A stretch of 64,000 nt of DNA from Pseudomonas canadensis (lineage in GTDB: Bacteria > Pseudomonadota > Gammaproteobacteria > Pseudomonadales > Pseudomonadaceae), in assembly GCF_000503215.1 (NCBI RefSeq), contig NZ_AYTD01000001.1:248001-312000 (forward strand), given 5' to 3'. This document shows, in pieces, positions 41,339 through 50,476 of this stretch (position 1 is the first letter of the stretch; every line of letters begins with the position of its first letter). The position numbers were made by a program, and so were the translations under genes. The notes beneath the pieces were generated by a model. The model did no database searches and was not told the origin of the DNA. It was given only the letters and a program-made list of their open reading frames with translations.

Positions 41339-41671
41339 TCAGGCCGACGGGCGCGAGGCTTTCTCGGCATGCCCGGACAAGCCGAAGCGTCGGTCCAGTT
41401 CATCCAGCACAGCCTGCGGATGCTGCCCCAGTTGGGCGAGCATGACCAGGCTATGGAACCACAAGTCAGCGGTCTCGTAGATTACATCGCTGTAATCACC
41501 GCTGATTTGCGCGTCCTTGGCCGCAATGATGGTCTCGACGGATTCTTCGCCGAGTTTCTCCAGGATCTTGTTCAAACCCTTGTGGTACAGACTGGCGACG
41601 TAGGAACTGTCGGCATCCGCGCCTTTGCGGTCTTCCAGCACCTGGGCCACGCGGTTCAGGGTATCGCTCAT
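41339..41671 (-). CDS. hisE: Phosphoribosyl-ATP pyrophosphatase
   Basis: 110 residues from ATG 41671. It is a MazG-like all-alpha enzyme that converts PR-ATP to PR-AMP, the second step of histidine synthesis. Metal-binding acidic residues lie in [14 protein letters not shown] and [13 protein letters not shown]. HisE and HisI are separate proteins here, not the enteric fusion. It follows hisI with a two-base gap. Confidence 0.96.
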   Translation of the reverse strand: MSDTLNRVAQVLEDRKGADADSSYVASLYHKGLNKILEKLGEESVETIIAAKDAQISGDYSDVIYETADLWFHSLVMLAQLGQHPQAVLDELDRRFGLSGHAEKASRPSA

Positions 41672-41673
41672 GT

Positions 41674-42066
41674 CTAGTGTCCTGCCGAGTAGATGGCGTG
41701 CGGGTCTTTGAGCACCGGCTCGACAACTTTCCATTCGCCGTTCTCGAACACGCGATAGAAGCAGCTGTGACGGCCGGTGTGGCAGGCGATGTCGCCGATC
41801 TGCTCGACCTTGAGGATCACCACGTCGGCGTCGCAGTCGATGCGCATCTCGTGCAGGGTCTGCACGTGCCCGGACTCTTCGCCCTTGCGCCACAGTTTGC
41901 CACGCGAGCGTGACCAATAGATGGCGCGCTGCTCAGTGGCGGTGAGGCTCAGGGCCTCGCGGTTCATCCAGGCCATCATCAGCACGCGCCCGGTCTTGTA
42001 GTCCTGGGCAATGGCCGGCACCAGGCCGTCACTGTCCCATTTGATCTCGTCCAGCCAGTCTTTCAT
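41674..42066 (-). CDS. hisI: Phosphoribosyl-AMP cyclohydrolase
   Basis: 130 residues from ATG 42066. It opens the adenine ring of PR-AMP in histidine synthesis. Zinc and magnesium ligands are visible in [13 protein letters not shown] (Cys/Asp cluster) and [11 protein letters not shown] (two Cys). Start [10 protein letters not shown] agrees with the family. The pair hisI-hisE shares an operon with ubi and tat genes, so histidine synthesis and degradation genes lie 17 kb apart in this window. Confidence 0.96.
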   Translation of the reverse strand: MKDWLDEIKWDSDGLVPAIAQDYKTGRVLMMAWMNREALSLTATEQRAIYWSRSRGKLWRKGEESGHVQTLHEMRIDCDADVVILKVEQIGDIACHTGRHSCFYRVFENGEWKVVEPVLKDPHAIYSAGH

Positions 42067-42107
42067 GTTCGGCTCCGGCAATTTGCGACAGTGTATAACC
42101 GGATTGG

Positions 42108-43712
42108 CTATCGACGCACGATCAGATAAACACCCACCGCGACCATGATGCCAGCCGGCCAGTGGCCCAGTTGGTTCAGCGGGCCACCGATGGCCAGCAT
42201 CACCCCGCCGACCAGGTGCGCAGCACCCAGCAGGCGCAGGAACCAGTCGTCCTTGCGCTGCTTCCAGGGCGGCGCCGGGTCCTTGGCGTGGGGCTGGGAC
42301 ATGCGCTCCAGCAGGTCGCGGGTCATGTTGGCCAGGTGCGGCAGTTGTTCCATCTGGCTATGCAGGTTGCCCAGCACGGTTTTCGGGCTCATGCGTTCGC
42401 GCATCCAGCGTTCGAGGAACGGCTGGGCGGTGTTCCACAGGTCCAGGTCCGGGTACAGCTGGCGGCCCAGTCCTTCGATGTTCAACAGGGTTTTTTGCAG
42501 CAATACCAGCTGTGGCTGCACTTCCATGTTGAAGCGTCGCGCGGTCTGGAACAGGCGCATCAGCACCTGGCCGAAGGAAATATCTTTTAACGGTTTTTCA
42601 AAGATCGGCTCGCACACGGTACGGATCGCCGCTTCGAATTCGTTGAGCTTGGTTTCCGCCGGCACCCAGCCTGAATCAATGTGCAACTGCGCCACACGGC
42701 GATAGTCGCGCTTGAAGAAGGCGAACAAGTTGCGGGCCAGGTAGTCCTGGTCTTCGGGGGTCAGGCTGCCGACGATGCCGCAGTCGATCGCAATGTACTG
42801 CGGGCTCCACGGGTTCACGGTGCTGACAAAGATGTTGCCGGGGTGCATGTCGGCGTGGAAGAAACTGTCGCGGAACACCTGGGTGAAGAAGATCTCCACG
42901 CCTCGCTCGGCGAGCATCTTCATGTCGGTGCGCTGGTCGGCCAGGGTCGCGAGGTCGGTGACCTGCACGCCGTAGATACGCTCCATCACCAGCACTTTGG
43001 GGCGGCACCAGTCCCAGTAAACTTGGGGTACGTACAGCAGCGGCGAGCCTTCAAAGTTGCGCTTGAGCTGGCTGGCGTTGGCGGCTTCGCGCAGCAGGTC
43101 GAGTTCGTCGTAGATGGTCTTTTCGTAGTCGGCGACCACGTCTACCGGGTGCAGCAGCCGCGCATCGGCCGAGAAACGCTCGGCGGCGCGGGCGAGGATG
43201 AACAGCCACGCCAGGTCCTGGCCGATGATCGGCTTGAGACCCGGGCGAATCACCTTCACCACCACTTCTTCGCCGGTCTTGAGTTGCGCCGCGTGGACCT
43301 GGGCCACAGAGGCCGACGCGAGAGGCGCGACGTCGAAGCGGCTGAAGACTTCGCTGATTTTCTTGCCCAGTTGCTCTTCGATCAACGCCATTGACTGCTG
43401 CGAATCGAACGGCGGCACGCGGTCCTGCAGCAGCATCAGCTCGTCGGCGATGTCTTCAGGCAGCAAGTCGCGGCGGGTCGAGAGGATCTGCCCGAACTTG
43501 ATGAAAATTGGCCCCAGATCCTGCAACGCCAGGCGCAGGCGCGCGCCACGGCTCAGCTCCAGCTTCTTGCGCGGCAACCAGCGCCACGGCAGCACATAGC
43601 GCACTGCCAGCAGGAACCACGGCAGGGGCAGGGCGAACAGCAGGTCATCGAGTTGGTAGCGGATTACGACGCGCTGGATACGAAACAAACGGCGGACGGC
43701 GAGCAGCTTCAT
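42108..43712 (-). CDS. ubiB: Atypical kinase/ATPase UbiB for ubiquinone synthesis
   Basis: 534 residues. The UbiB-family KxGQ motif is at about 72-75 ([13 protein letters not shown]), followed by the Ala-rich nucleotide loop (ASASVAQVH), [12 protein letters not shown] and AIDCGIVG. Two C-terminal membrane helices (about 495-532) anchor it. UbiB supports coenzyme Q assembly through ATPase activity. It overlaps ubiJ by four bases in the conserved ubiE-ubiJ-ubiB order. Confidence 0.96.
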   Translation of the reverse strand: MKLLAVRRLFRIQRVVIRYQLDDLLFALPLPWFLLAVRYVLPWRWLPRKKLELSRGARLRLALQDLGPIFIKFGQILSTRRDLLPEDIADELMLLQDRVPPFDSQQSMALIEEQLGKKISEVFSRFDVAPLASASVAQVHAAQLKTGEEVVVKVIRPGLKPIIGQDLAWLFILARAAERFSADARLLHPVDVVADYEKTIYDELDLLREAANASQLKRNFEGSPLLYVPQVYWDWCRPKVLVMERIYGVQVTDLATLADQRTDMKMLAERGVEIFFTQVFRDSFFHADMHPGNIFVSTVNPWSPQYIAIDCGIVGSLTPEDQDYLARNLFAFFKRDYRRVAQLHIDSGWVPAETKLNEFEAAIRTVCEPIFEKPLKDISFGQVLMRLFQTARRFNMEVQPQLVLLQKTLLNIEGLGRQLYPDLDLWNTAQPFLERWMRERMSPKTVLGNLHSQMEQLPHLANMTRDLLERMSQPHAKDPAPPWKQRKDDWFLRLLGAAHLVGGVMLAIGGPLNQLGHWPAGIMVAVGVYLIVRR

Positions 43713-44332
43713 GCGTTATCGCTTGGATCAAGGGAACGGCTTAGGCGCTCGAAGCGGGCCTCTAGGCGTTCCAGGTCGATTTTGGCCTTGTCGAGTTCAC
43801 GAAAGCGCGCTTGCGCCTCACGTTCTCCGACCAGGGTGCGCGATTCTTCGCTCAGGTATTCGGCGAGGTTCTGGTTGAGGCTGGCAAACCCCTGCTGGTA
43901 CCAGCGCGAACGGCTGCGCAGGTGCCCGCTGATCAACTGGGTGGCGACGGGGCCGATCCAGCGTGACAGCTCGTATTCCCAGTCCAGTTCCAGGTCCTGC
44001 AGCACGGCAGCCAGGTCCATCAGCACCGAGCTGTCGCCTTCCAGCTCCACTTCGGCGCTGTGCAGGATGGCGGTCTTGTTGCGGCTCAAGGCCAGGTGCA
44101 ACAGGCTCGACGCCGGCGCACGCAGGGTGCAATCGGCGTCGGCGGCCCATTGGGCCGCGAGCATCAGGCCTTCATCGCTGGGCAGGATAAACAGCTGCAA
44201 GGCTGGGCTGCGGCAGTCGACGGCAATCACCTTGCCGTTGAGGTGCGCAAGCCGCGCCAGGGCGGTGCTGTCCAGGCGCAGCACACGGTTGAGGCCGTGT
44301 TCAACGCTGGCGAGAAGGCTGGCGAGCAGCAT
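43709..44332 (-). CDS. ubiJ: Ubiquinone biosynthesis accessory factor UbiJ (SCP2 domain)
   Basis: 207 residues. An N-terminal SCP2-like lipid-binding domain (about 15-125) is followed by a charged C-terminal helix rich in Arg/Glu/Leu ([20 protein letters not shown]) that probably forms a coiled coil. UbiJ organises the soluble Ubi complex and binds the isoprenoid tail. It overlaps both neighbours (ATGA with ubiE). Confidence 0.93.
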   Translation of the reverse strand: MLLASLLASVEHGLNRVLRLDSTALARLAHLNGKVIAVDCRSPALQLFILPSDEGLMLAAQWAADADCTLRAPASSLLHLALSRNKTAILHSAEVELEGDSSVLMDLAAVLQDLELDWEYELSRWIGPVATQLISGHLRSRSRWYQQGFASLNQNLAEYLSEESRTLVGEREAQARFRELDKAKIDLERLEARFERLSRSLDPSDNA

Positions 44333-45102
44333 CAGGGCTTGATGCCGCGGTGCAGGGCGACGATACCCGAGGTCATGTTGTGGTAGGTCACGCGGTCGAA
44401 ACCGGCTTCTACCATCATCGACTTCAGCGTTTCCTGGTCGGGGTGCATGCGAATCGATTCGGCCAGGTAGCGATAGCTGTCCGGGTCGTTGAGCACCAGT
44501 TTCCCTACCAGTGGCATAAAGGCAAACGAGTACGTGTCGTAGACCTTGGACATCACCGCGTTGGTCGGCTTGGAGAACTCCAGCACCAACAGGCGACCAC
44601 CCGGCTTGAGCACGCGCAGCATCGAGCGGATCGCGTCTTCCTTGTGGGTGACGTTGCGCAAGCCGAAGGCGATGGTCACGCAGTCGAAATGGTTGTCCGG
44701 GAACGGCAGCTTTTCGGCGTCGGCCTGGACGAACTCGATATTGCCGGCCACGCCTTTATCCAGCAGGCGATCGCGACCGACCTTGAGCATCGAACTGTTG
44801 ATGTCGGCCAATACGACTTGGCCAGTCGGGCCAACCAGCTTGGAAAACTTGGCCGCCAGGTCACCTGTGCCGCCGGCGATGTCCAGCACACGGTTGCCAG
44901 GGCGAACACCCGACAACTCGATGGTGAAGCGCTTCCACAGGCGGTGCATACCGCCCGACAGCACATCGTTCATCAGGTCGTACTTGGCCGCCACGGAGTG
45001 GAACACCTCAGCGACTTTTTCCGCTTTCTGGCTTTCCGGGACGTTCTTGAAGCCGAAGTGAGTGGTGGGTTCGGCATCGCTGCCTTTGCGCTGATCAGTC
45101 AT
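44332..45102 (-). CDS. ubiE: Demethylmenaquinol/2-polyprenyl-benzoquinol C-methyltransferase
   Basis: 256 residues from ATG 45102; an in-frame extension to 45165 has no family support. A class I SAM methyltransferase with motif [12 protein letters not shown] at residues 72-82, then [26 protein letters not shown] and [17 protein letters not shown]. It makes the C-methylation in ubiquinone synthesis. First gene of the ubiE-ubiJ-ubiB operon, divergent from the PHA-associated gene at 45247. Confidence 0.97.
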   Translation of the reverse strand: MTDQRKGSDAEPTTHFGFKNVPESQKAEKVAEVFHSVAAKYDLMNDVLSGGMHRLWKRFTIELSGVRPGNRVLDIAGGTGDLAAKFSKLVGPTGQVVLADINSSMLKVGRDRLLDKGVAGNIEFVQADAEKLPFPDNHFDCVTIAFGLRNVTHKEDAIRSMLRVLKPGGRLLVLEFSKPTNAVMSKVYDTYSFAFMPLVGKLVLNDPDSYRYLAESIRMHPDQETLKSMMVEAGFDRVTYHNMTSGIVALHRGIKP

Positions 45103-45153
45103 ATCGCTGTCACCAAAAGAGAATGCGGGACATGATAATCCCCAAGGCCTGCT

Positions 45154-45180
45154 TTGTCTTGGCAAGGCTGCAGGTAAGAT
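45154..45180 (+). promoter_or_regulatory. Possible sigma-70 promoter of the granule-protein gene
   Basis: TTGTCT, 15 bases, TAAGAT, about 67 bases before ATG 45247. The spacing is short by one or two bases. Confidence 0.35.
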
Positions 45181-45246
45181 GGGTGGTCACCGAGACCTTT
45201 TGCCGCATCGAAGGTATTCACGTCCCTATAAAGAGGAGTCATTGCA

Positions 45247-45522
45247 ATGGCCCGTATAACCGTTGAGCGCGCACATTCCCTGGGTAAAGAAGGCGCGCGG
45301 GCAAAGGCCGACAAGTTGGCGCTCAAACTCAAAGAGCAATATGGCCTGGAGCCGTCATGGTCCGGCGATACCTTGAACCTCAAGCGTTCGGGGGTTAAGG
45401 GCGCGGTATTAGTCACTGAAGATTCGTTGCGCATCGATGTGGAACTGGGCCTGTTGATGTCGGCCATGAGTGGCACCATCAAGTCCGAAATCGAAAAAGC
45501 CCTGGATAAAGCCTTGGTGTGA
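45247..45522 (+). CDS. Polyhydroxyalkanoic acid system family protein
   Basis: 91 residues, with GAGGAG upstream. A small basic protein matching the PHA granule-region family (start MARITVERAHSLGKEGARAKADKLA). The first half is helical and Lys/Arg-rich and the second half is beta (LNLKRSGVKGAVLVTEDSLRI). No enzyme motif is visible. It lies directly upstream of phaI-phaF, always next to PHA genes in pseudomonads as I recall. Likely a granule- or regulation-associated factor. Confidence 0.85.
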   Translation: MARITVERAHSLGKEGARAKADKLALKLKEQYGLEPSWSGDTLNLKRSGVKGAVLVTEDSLRIDVELGLLMSAMSGTIKSEIEKALDKALV

Positions 45523-45627
45523 TCCGTCTGTTCTTAGGGTGCCGATTCTAATTTTACAGCCTACTTTGTGCCCAAGCCCTCAACTCCTGTGGGCCGTTCC
45601 TCCACCCTATTCTGCGTGAGGTGCACC

Positions 45628-46050
45628 ATGGCCAAAGTTATCCTGAAGAAAAAAATCGACGCCCAGACCACTACCCTGAGCGAGGTTAAATCCTACGCCC
45701 GCAAGATCTGGCTGGCAGGACTTGGTGCTTATGCCAAGGTCGGAAGCGAGGGCGGCGAGTACTTCAAAGAGCTGGTTAAGACCGGTCAACATGTTGAAAG
45801 TAAAGGTAAAAAAGTTGCAGTTGAACAACTTGAAGCCGCCAACAGTCAGATTGACCAAGTAAAGAGTAATGTCTCCGCCGTCAAAGGTCTGGTAGAAGTT
45901 CAGCTTGATAAAGTTGAAAAAGCTTTTGACACTCGTGTTGCCAGTGCCTTGAATCGAATCGGCATTGCGTCTAAACATGACGTTGAGACACTCTCTGCTA
46001 AGCTCGAAGAGCTGACGACATTGCTAGAACGTGTCGCGCGTAAACACTAA
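45628..46050 (+). CDS. phaI: Phasin PhaI
   Basis: 140 residues from ATG 45628 (GTGAGGTG upstream). An amphipathic helical phasin with YARKIWLAGLGAYAKVGSEG followed by Lys/Val heptads, homologous to the first 130 residues of PhaF. It coats mcl-PHA granules. Gene pair phaI-phaF is 12 bases apart and convergent with phaD. Expression is expected to be controlled by PhaD, whose gene is nearby. Confidence 0.93.
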   Translation: MAKVILKKKIDAQTTTLSEVKSYARKIWLAGLGAYAKVGSEGGEYFKELVKTGQHVESKGKKVAVEQLEAANSQIDQVKSNVSAVKGLVEVQLDKVEKAFDTRVASALNRIGIASKHDVETLSAKLEELTTLLERVARKH

Positions 46051-46062
46051 GGAGACATCGGG

Positions 46063-47028
46063 ATGGCTGTTAAAAAGACTACTCAGAAAGAAGGCAGCTC
46101 GTGGGTCGGGGAAGTTGAAAAATATTCCCGTAAGATCTGGCTTGCTGGTTTAGGCGTGTACTCGAAGGTTAGCAGTGACGGCGGCAAATACTTCGAGACT
46201 TTGGTCAAGGACGGCGAGAAAGCCGAGAAGTTGACCAAAACCACGGTTGGTAAAAAAGTTGAAGCCGCCAAGGCAACTGCCGGCTCCGCCAAGTCGAGCA
46301 TTTCTGACACGTGGGGCAAGTTGGAAGAAACTTTCGACAAACGCCTCAACAGTGCCATTTCGCGACTGGGCGTGCCGAGTAAGGCAGAGTTGAAGACGCT
46401 GCACAGCAAGGTCGATACCTTGACCAAGCAAATCGAAAAACTCACCGGCGCTAAAGTGGCACCCGCGAAAACGGCTGCTGCAAAACCGGCGGCCAAGCCA
46501 GCGGCTAAAACCGCAGCGGCCAAACCGGCTGCGAAACCTGCGGCCAAGCCTCTAGTAAAAGCTGCCGCCAAGCCGGCTGCAAAACCCGCTGCCAAGGCTG
46601 CTGCTAAACCAGCCGCCAAGCCAGCTGCCAAAACCGCAGCAGCTAAACCGGCCGCCAAACCGGCTGCCAAACCAGTGGCTGCTAAAGCTGCTGCCAAGCC
46701 TGCCGCTAAGCCAGCCGCAAAACCTGCAGCCAAGGCCGCTGCCAAACCAGCCGCCAAGCCTGCCGCCAAAACCGCTGCAGCAAAACCCGCTGCCAAACCT
46801 GCCGCCGCGAAACCAGCCGCCAAACCTGCTGCAGCCAAGCCAGCGGCAAAACCCGCTGCCGCGAAAAAGCCTGCTGTAGCGAAAAAACCAGCAGCACCCA
46901 AGCCTGCTGCTGCCGCCAAGCCTGCTACTGCGCCAACCGCTTCCACAGCCAATTCGGTTTCCGCACCGACCCCTACTGTGACCCCGACTGCAACGCCGGC
47001 AACCCCGACGCCATCCAGTCAGTCCTGA
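46063..47028 (+). CDS. phaF: Phasin PhaF with histone H1-like tail
   Basis: 321 residues. The N-terminal phasin domain (about 1-130, with YSRKIWLAGLGVYSKVSSDG as in PhaI) is followed by a long Ala/Lys/Pro tail (about 140-290) of AAKPAAKPA repeats. The last 30 residues are a Thr/Pro/Ser region. The tail binds DNA non-specifically, so PhaF links granules to the nucleoid and helps divide them between daughter cells. Repeats use mixed GCC/GCT/GCA and AAG/AAA codons, so the DNA repeats are less regular than the protein. A strong terminator follows. Confidence 0.95.
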   Translation: MAVKKTTQKEGSSWVGEVEKYSRKIWLAGLGVYSKVSSDGGKYFETLVKDGEKAEKLTKTTVGKKVEAAKATAGSAKSSISDTWGKLEETFDKRLNSAISRLGVPSKAELKTLHSKVDTLTKQIEKLTGAKVAPAKTAAAKPAAKPAAKTAAAKPAAKPAAKPLVKAAAKPAAKPAAKAAAKPAAKPAAKTAAAKPAAKPAAKPVAAKAAAKPAAKPAAKPAAKAAAKPAAKPAAKTAAAKPAAKPAAAKPAAKPAAAKPAAKPAAAKKPAVAKKPAAPKPAAAAKPATAPTASTANSVSAPTPTVTPTATPATPTPSSQS

Positions 47029-47044
47029 TTTTTCTCAGGATACA

Positions 47045-47080
47045 AAAAATGCCCGGCCTGCAAAGGTCGGGCATTTTTTA
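47045..47080 (+). terminator. Intrinsic terminator of phaI-phaF
   Basis: AAAAAATGCCCG / CGGGCATTTTTT with an imperfect loop; the A and T runs on both sides make it usable in both directions, which fits the convergent phaD gene. Confidence 0.92.
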
Positions 47081-47113
47081 TGGGGCTACTTTCAACGGCA
47101 CACCACATCCAAA

Positions 47114-47141
47114 TGTGGGAGCGAGCAAGCCCGCTCCCACA
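47114..47141. repeat. Short REP remnant
   Basis: TGTGGGAGCGAGCAAGCCCGCTCCCACA: only the outer ends of the GTGGGAGC family joined directly, forming one compact hairpin between phaF and phaD. Confidence 0.8.
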
Positions 47142-47144
47142 ATT

Positions 47145-47765
47145 TCAGACGGTGTCATCCAGATATTTCAGCGCGAACTTCTCGGTTGCCAGTCGTGCCG
47201 GCGCCAGCAAATGCGGCGCCACCAGCATCATGATCTGGTAGACCACCACCTGCACCTCGCCTTCACGATCAAGAATCCGCTGGTAATCCAACGAAAACAG
47301 CAGCGTCATGGTGATCTGCTCCACCAGTTGCCCCAGGGCCTGGGTGCTGCTGGCCAACTGACCCGCCGCCTTCAGTCGCGCCAGCAAAGACGCCAGTGTC
47401 CGCTTGAGCGCCGTCAGCAAGTTGCGAATGCCCTTGGCCAGCTTCGGCAAACGTCCCGCCAGGTTCGATAAGTCCTGGAACAAGAACCGGTAATGCGCCA
47501 TGCGCTCGACGATCAGGTGCAGGAACAGCCAGTAATCCTCGGCTTCCAGTTGCGCGTCCGCTGGTGGGTCGAGCAGGGGCGCCAGCTCATTCTGGAAACG
47601 CTCGAACAACCCGAGCACCAGCGGCTCCTTGCCATGAAAGTGGTAGTAGAGGTTGCCGGGGCTGATCCCCATTTCATTGGCCACCTCCATGGTCGACACG
47701 TTCGGCTCGCCCTTCTGGTTGAACAACTGCAGGGCACATTCAAGGATACGGTCGCGGGTCTTCAT
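47145..47765 (-). CDS. phaD: TetR-family regulator PhaD
   Basis: 206 residues. The N-terminal helix-turn-helix (about 5-50: TRDRILECALQLFN, NVSTMEVANEMGISPGNLYYHF) is of TetR type; the remainder is an all-helical ligand domain. In P. putida PhaD activates the phaC1 and phaI promoters with a fatty acid-derived CoA as inferred ligand. Last gene of the phaC1-phaZ-phaC2-phaD order, 27 bases after phaC2. Confidence 0.93.
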   Translation of the reverse strand: MKTRDRILECALQLFNQKGEPNVSTMEVANEMGISPGNLYYHFHGKEPLVLGLFERFQNELAPLLDPPADAQLEAEDYWLFLHLIVERMAHYRFLFQDLSNLAGRLPKLAKGIRNLLTALKRTLASLLARLKAAGQLASSTQALGQLVEQITMTLLFSLDYQRILDREGEVQVVVYQIMMLVAPHLLAPARLATEKFALKYLDDTV

Positions 47766-47792
47766 CCAGTCTTCTTAATGTGATCGTTGAGC

Positions 47793-49475
47793 TCAGCGCA
47801 CGCGCACGTAGGTGCCGGGTGCCGCTTCCATCGGTGGGTAGTTCTGGTTGCCCAGGGCAGTAAGGGTTTCCCGTTGCACGCCCGAGCGCTGCTGGATCCA
47901 CGCCAGCCACAGCGGCCACCAACTGCCGTCGACGTGATTGGCGTCGTAGTACCAGGCGCGCGGGTCGCTGCTCAGCTTGGGGTTTTCGACGTAGTTAGCC
48001 TTGGGGTTGCCCGGCGGGTTGAGGATGCTCTGGATATGCCCGCTGTTGGACAGCACGAAGCGCCGTTCGCCGCCCAGCAATTGGGTGGAGCGATACACCG
48101 CATCCCACGGCGTGATGTGGTCGTTGATGCCCGCCACGCTGAAGCTGTCTACCGTGACCTTCTGCAAATCGATCGGTGTGCCGCACACTTCCAGGCCACC
48201 GGGATGGCTCAGCGGGTTGTGCTTGAAGAAGTCCAGCAGGTCGCCATGCAGCGCTGCCGGCAGTCGCGTGTTGTCGTTGTTCCAGTACAGGATGTCGAAG
48301 GCCGGCGGTTCCTTGCCCAGCAGGTAGTTGTTGATCCAGTAGTTCCAGATCAGGTCATTGGGCCGCATCCACGCGAACACCTTGGCCATGTCGCGACCGT
48401 CCAGCACGCCTTGTTGATAGGACCGGCGCTTGGCGGCTTCCAGGGTCTGCTCGTCGGCGAACAGGGTGGCGGGGCTGTCGATCTGGCTGTCCAGCAGGCT
48501 CACCAGGTAACTGGCGCTGGAGATGCGGCGCAGCTGGCGCTTGGCTTGCAGGTGGCCTTGCAGCGCGGCGATGGTCAGGCCGCCGGCGCAAGCGCCCATC
48601 AGGTTGACCTCACGAGCACCGGTGATCGCGCGGCACACGTTGAGTGCTTCCTCCAACGCAGCGACGTAGGTGGACAAGCCCCATTCGCGATGCCGCACAT
48701 CCGGGTTGCGCCAACTGACCATGAAGGTCTGCAGGCCGTTTTTCAGGGCGTACTGCACGAAGCTATTAGCGGGGCTCAAGTCGAAAATGTAGTACTTGTT
48801 GATTTGCGGCGGCACGATCAGCAGCGGCTTGGCGTATTGCTTTTCGCTCATGGGCTTGTACTGGATCAGCTCCAGCAGCTCATTGCGAAACACCACGGAG
48901 CCGGGGGTGGTGGCGACCGTCTTGCCGACTTCGAAGGCGTGCTTGCTCACCTGGCGCGGCAGGCCATTGTTGTGCAGCAGGTCTTCGAACAGGTTGGTCA
49001 CACCGCGCACCACGCTGTTGCCGCCGGAGTTGAGCAGCTCCTTGATCGCCAGCGGGTTGAGCAGGGTGTTGGAAGGGGAGACCGCATCGTTGATCAACGA
49101 GAAAGCAAAATGCGCACGGGCGCGGTCATCGGCGCTCAGGTTGCTGTCATCGATCCAGTGACGGGTCTGCTTCTGCCAGCTCAGATAGGCTTGCAGGCTG
49201 CGCCGGTACAGTGGGTTGAGCTTCCAGGTGGGGTCGGTGAAGCGGCCGTCGTTGGGGTTGGGTTCGTGCACGGTTTCACCGAGCAGCACGCGACCCAGTT
49301 GACCGCTCAACGCCCAGGCATGCCGAACGGTATGCACCGGGTTGCGCAAGCCATGGGCGGCCACGCTGCGCAGGGTCGACAGCAGGTCTCGACCGCGCAG
49401 GCCGGTGATCGCATTTTGCGCATTGATGAACGCGGCAGGGGTTGGCGCCGGGTTCGTCACGGGTCTTTCTCGCAT
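47793..49475 (-). CDS. phaC2: Class II polyhydroxyalkanoate synthase 2
   Basis: 560 residues from ATG 49475, nine bases after AAGGAG; an in-frame start at 49544 is disfavoured. It polymerises (R)-3-hydroxyacyl-CoA of medium chain length. The lipase-like box is MGACAGG with the catalytic Cys at residue 296. Conserved PPQINKYYIFDLSP, VSWRNPD and AGINDHITPW (catalytic Asp/His region) are visible. A clear paralogue of PhaC1. Confidence 0.96.
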   Translation of the reverse strand: MRERPVTNPAPTPAAFINAQNAITGLRGRDLLSTLRSVAAHGLRNPVHTVRHAWALSGQLGRVLLGETVHEPNPNDGRFTDPTWKLNPLYRRSLQAYLSWQKQTRHWIDDSNLSADDRARAHFAFSLINDAVSPSNTLLNPLAIKELLNSGGNSVVRGVTNLFEDLLHNNGLPRQVSKHAFEVGKTVATTPGSVVFRNELLELIQYKPMSEKQYAKPLLIVPPQINKYYIFDLSPANSFVQYALKNGLQTFMVSWRNPDVRHREWGLSTYVAALEEALNVCRAITGAREVNLMGACAGGLTIAALQGHLQAKRQLRRISSASYLVSLLDSQIDSPATLFADEQTLEAAKRRSYQQGVLDGRDMAKVFAWMRPNDLIWNYWINNYLLGKEPPAFDILYWNNDNTRLPAALHGDLLDFFKHNPLSHPGGLEVCGTPIDLQKVTVDSFSVAGINDHITPWDAVYRSTQLLGGERRFVLSNSGHIQSILNPPGNPKANYVENPKLSSDPRAWYYDANHVDGSWWPLWLAWIQQRSGVQRETLTALGNQNYPPMEAAPGTYVRVR

Positions 49476-49564
49476 GAGCCAACACTCCTTCGTCAAGCCA
49501 TCAAACAGGCACGCCAATTCAGAACCATAGCCGGTTCTTGGCAAGTTGCGCGGCGGTGTGGTCC

Positions 49565-50410
49565 TTACACGGCCGGTCGCGGATGGATCACCGCGCGCAT
49601 GCGCTCCTCTTCTAGAAACTTCATGATGATCGGCGCCACGGCCTCCGCCCGGGTGATCAGGAACAGGTGGCCGTCATCGATGATGTGCAACTGTGCGTTG
49701 GGAATGCGCCAGGCCAGCATGCGCATGTTGATCAGCGGGATCAGCGGGTCGTCGTCCCCCGCCAGCACCAGGGTGGGTTGGCGGATCTTGTGCAGCCAGT
49801 GGATGCTGGTCCAGCCCAGCCCGGCGAATAGCTGCCAGTAATAACCGAGCTTGCCAGCCGAACGCACTTTGCTCGCGTGTTCGGCGGCCAGTTGTGAGTC
49901 GCGGCGGAACGACCCCCCGTAGATCATCGGTGCAATGCGCACCACATGGGACGGTTGAATGTAACGGCGCGGACTTGCCATCAGCCACAACACTTTCGGT
50001 TTGCCCGGCACCATCACCGCACCTGCCGCCGTGGCCGCCAGGATCAGCTTCTTGCAGCGTTCCGGGTAGTCGTAGGCAAACTGCTGCGCCAACGCGCCGC
50101 CCCAGGACACGCCCACCGCGTTCACTTGGCCATAGTCCAGGTAATCGAGCATGCGTGCAGTGAGCTTGGCCAGACCGGGAAAGCGGTATGGCCGATTGGG
50201 CGTGGATGAACCGCCCACTCCGGGCACATCGAACGCGATCACTTCCAGGTCCGGGTCCAGCGCCTGGACGAACGGAAACACCAATTCAAGGTTGGCGCCG
50301 ATGCCATTGAAGATCAGCAACGGCGTCAAGTGAGGCTTGCCCGGGCGCACCGCCGTGCGGATGGCCTGGCCATCCAGGTCGATGGTGCGGAAGATGAACG
50401 GTTGCGGCAT
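49565..50410 (-). CDS. phaZ: Intracellular mcl-PHA depolymerase
   Basis: 281 residues. Alpha/beta hydrolase with nucleophile motif VGVSWGG (Ser 102); the catalytic His is in IIDDGHLFLI. It breaks down stored mcl-PHA on the granule. It lies between the two synthase genes, as in all mcl-PHA clusters of pseudomonads. It has a hairpin remnant (50443-50471) between it and phaC1. Confidence 0.95.
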   Translation of the reverse strand: MPQPFIFRTIDLDGQAIRTAVRPGKPHLTPLLIFNGIGANLELVFPFVQALDPDLEVIAFDVPGVGGSSTPNRPYRFPGLAKLTARMLDYLDYGQVNAVGVSWGGALAQQFAYDYPERCKKLILAATAAGAVMVPGKPKVLWLMASPRRYIQPSHVVRIAPMIYGGSFRRDSQLAAEHASKVRSAGKLGYYWQLFAGLGWTSIHWLHKIRQPTLVLAGDDDPLIPLINMRMLAWRIPNAQLHIIDDGHLFLITRAEAVAPIIMKFLEEERMRAVIHPRPAV

Positions 50411-50442
50411 GGGAAAGCCCTGTAGGTAATATCGATACCCTT

Positions 50443-50471
50443 TGTAGGAGCCGGCTTGCCGGCCTCCTACA
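50443..50471. repeat. Short REP remnant between phaC1 and phaZ
   Basis: TGTAGGAGCCGGCTTGCCGGCCTCCTACA: the two REP ends fused into one hairpin. It could weaken read-through from phaC1 into phaZ. Confidence 0.75.
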
Positions 50472-50476
50472 GTGGG

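Noticed and set aside
46083..46952. Ala/Gly/Leu-rich minus-strand frame opposite phaF
   Set aside because: It mirrors the AAKPA repeat codons of phaF; low-complexity artefact.
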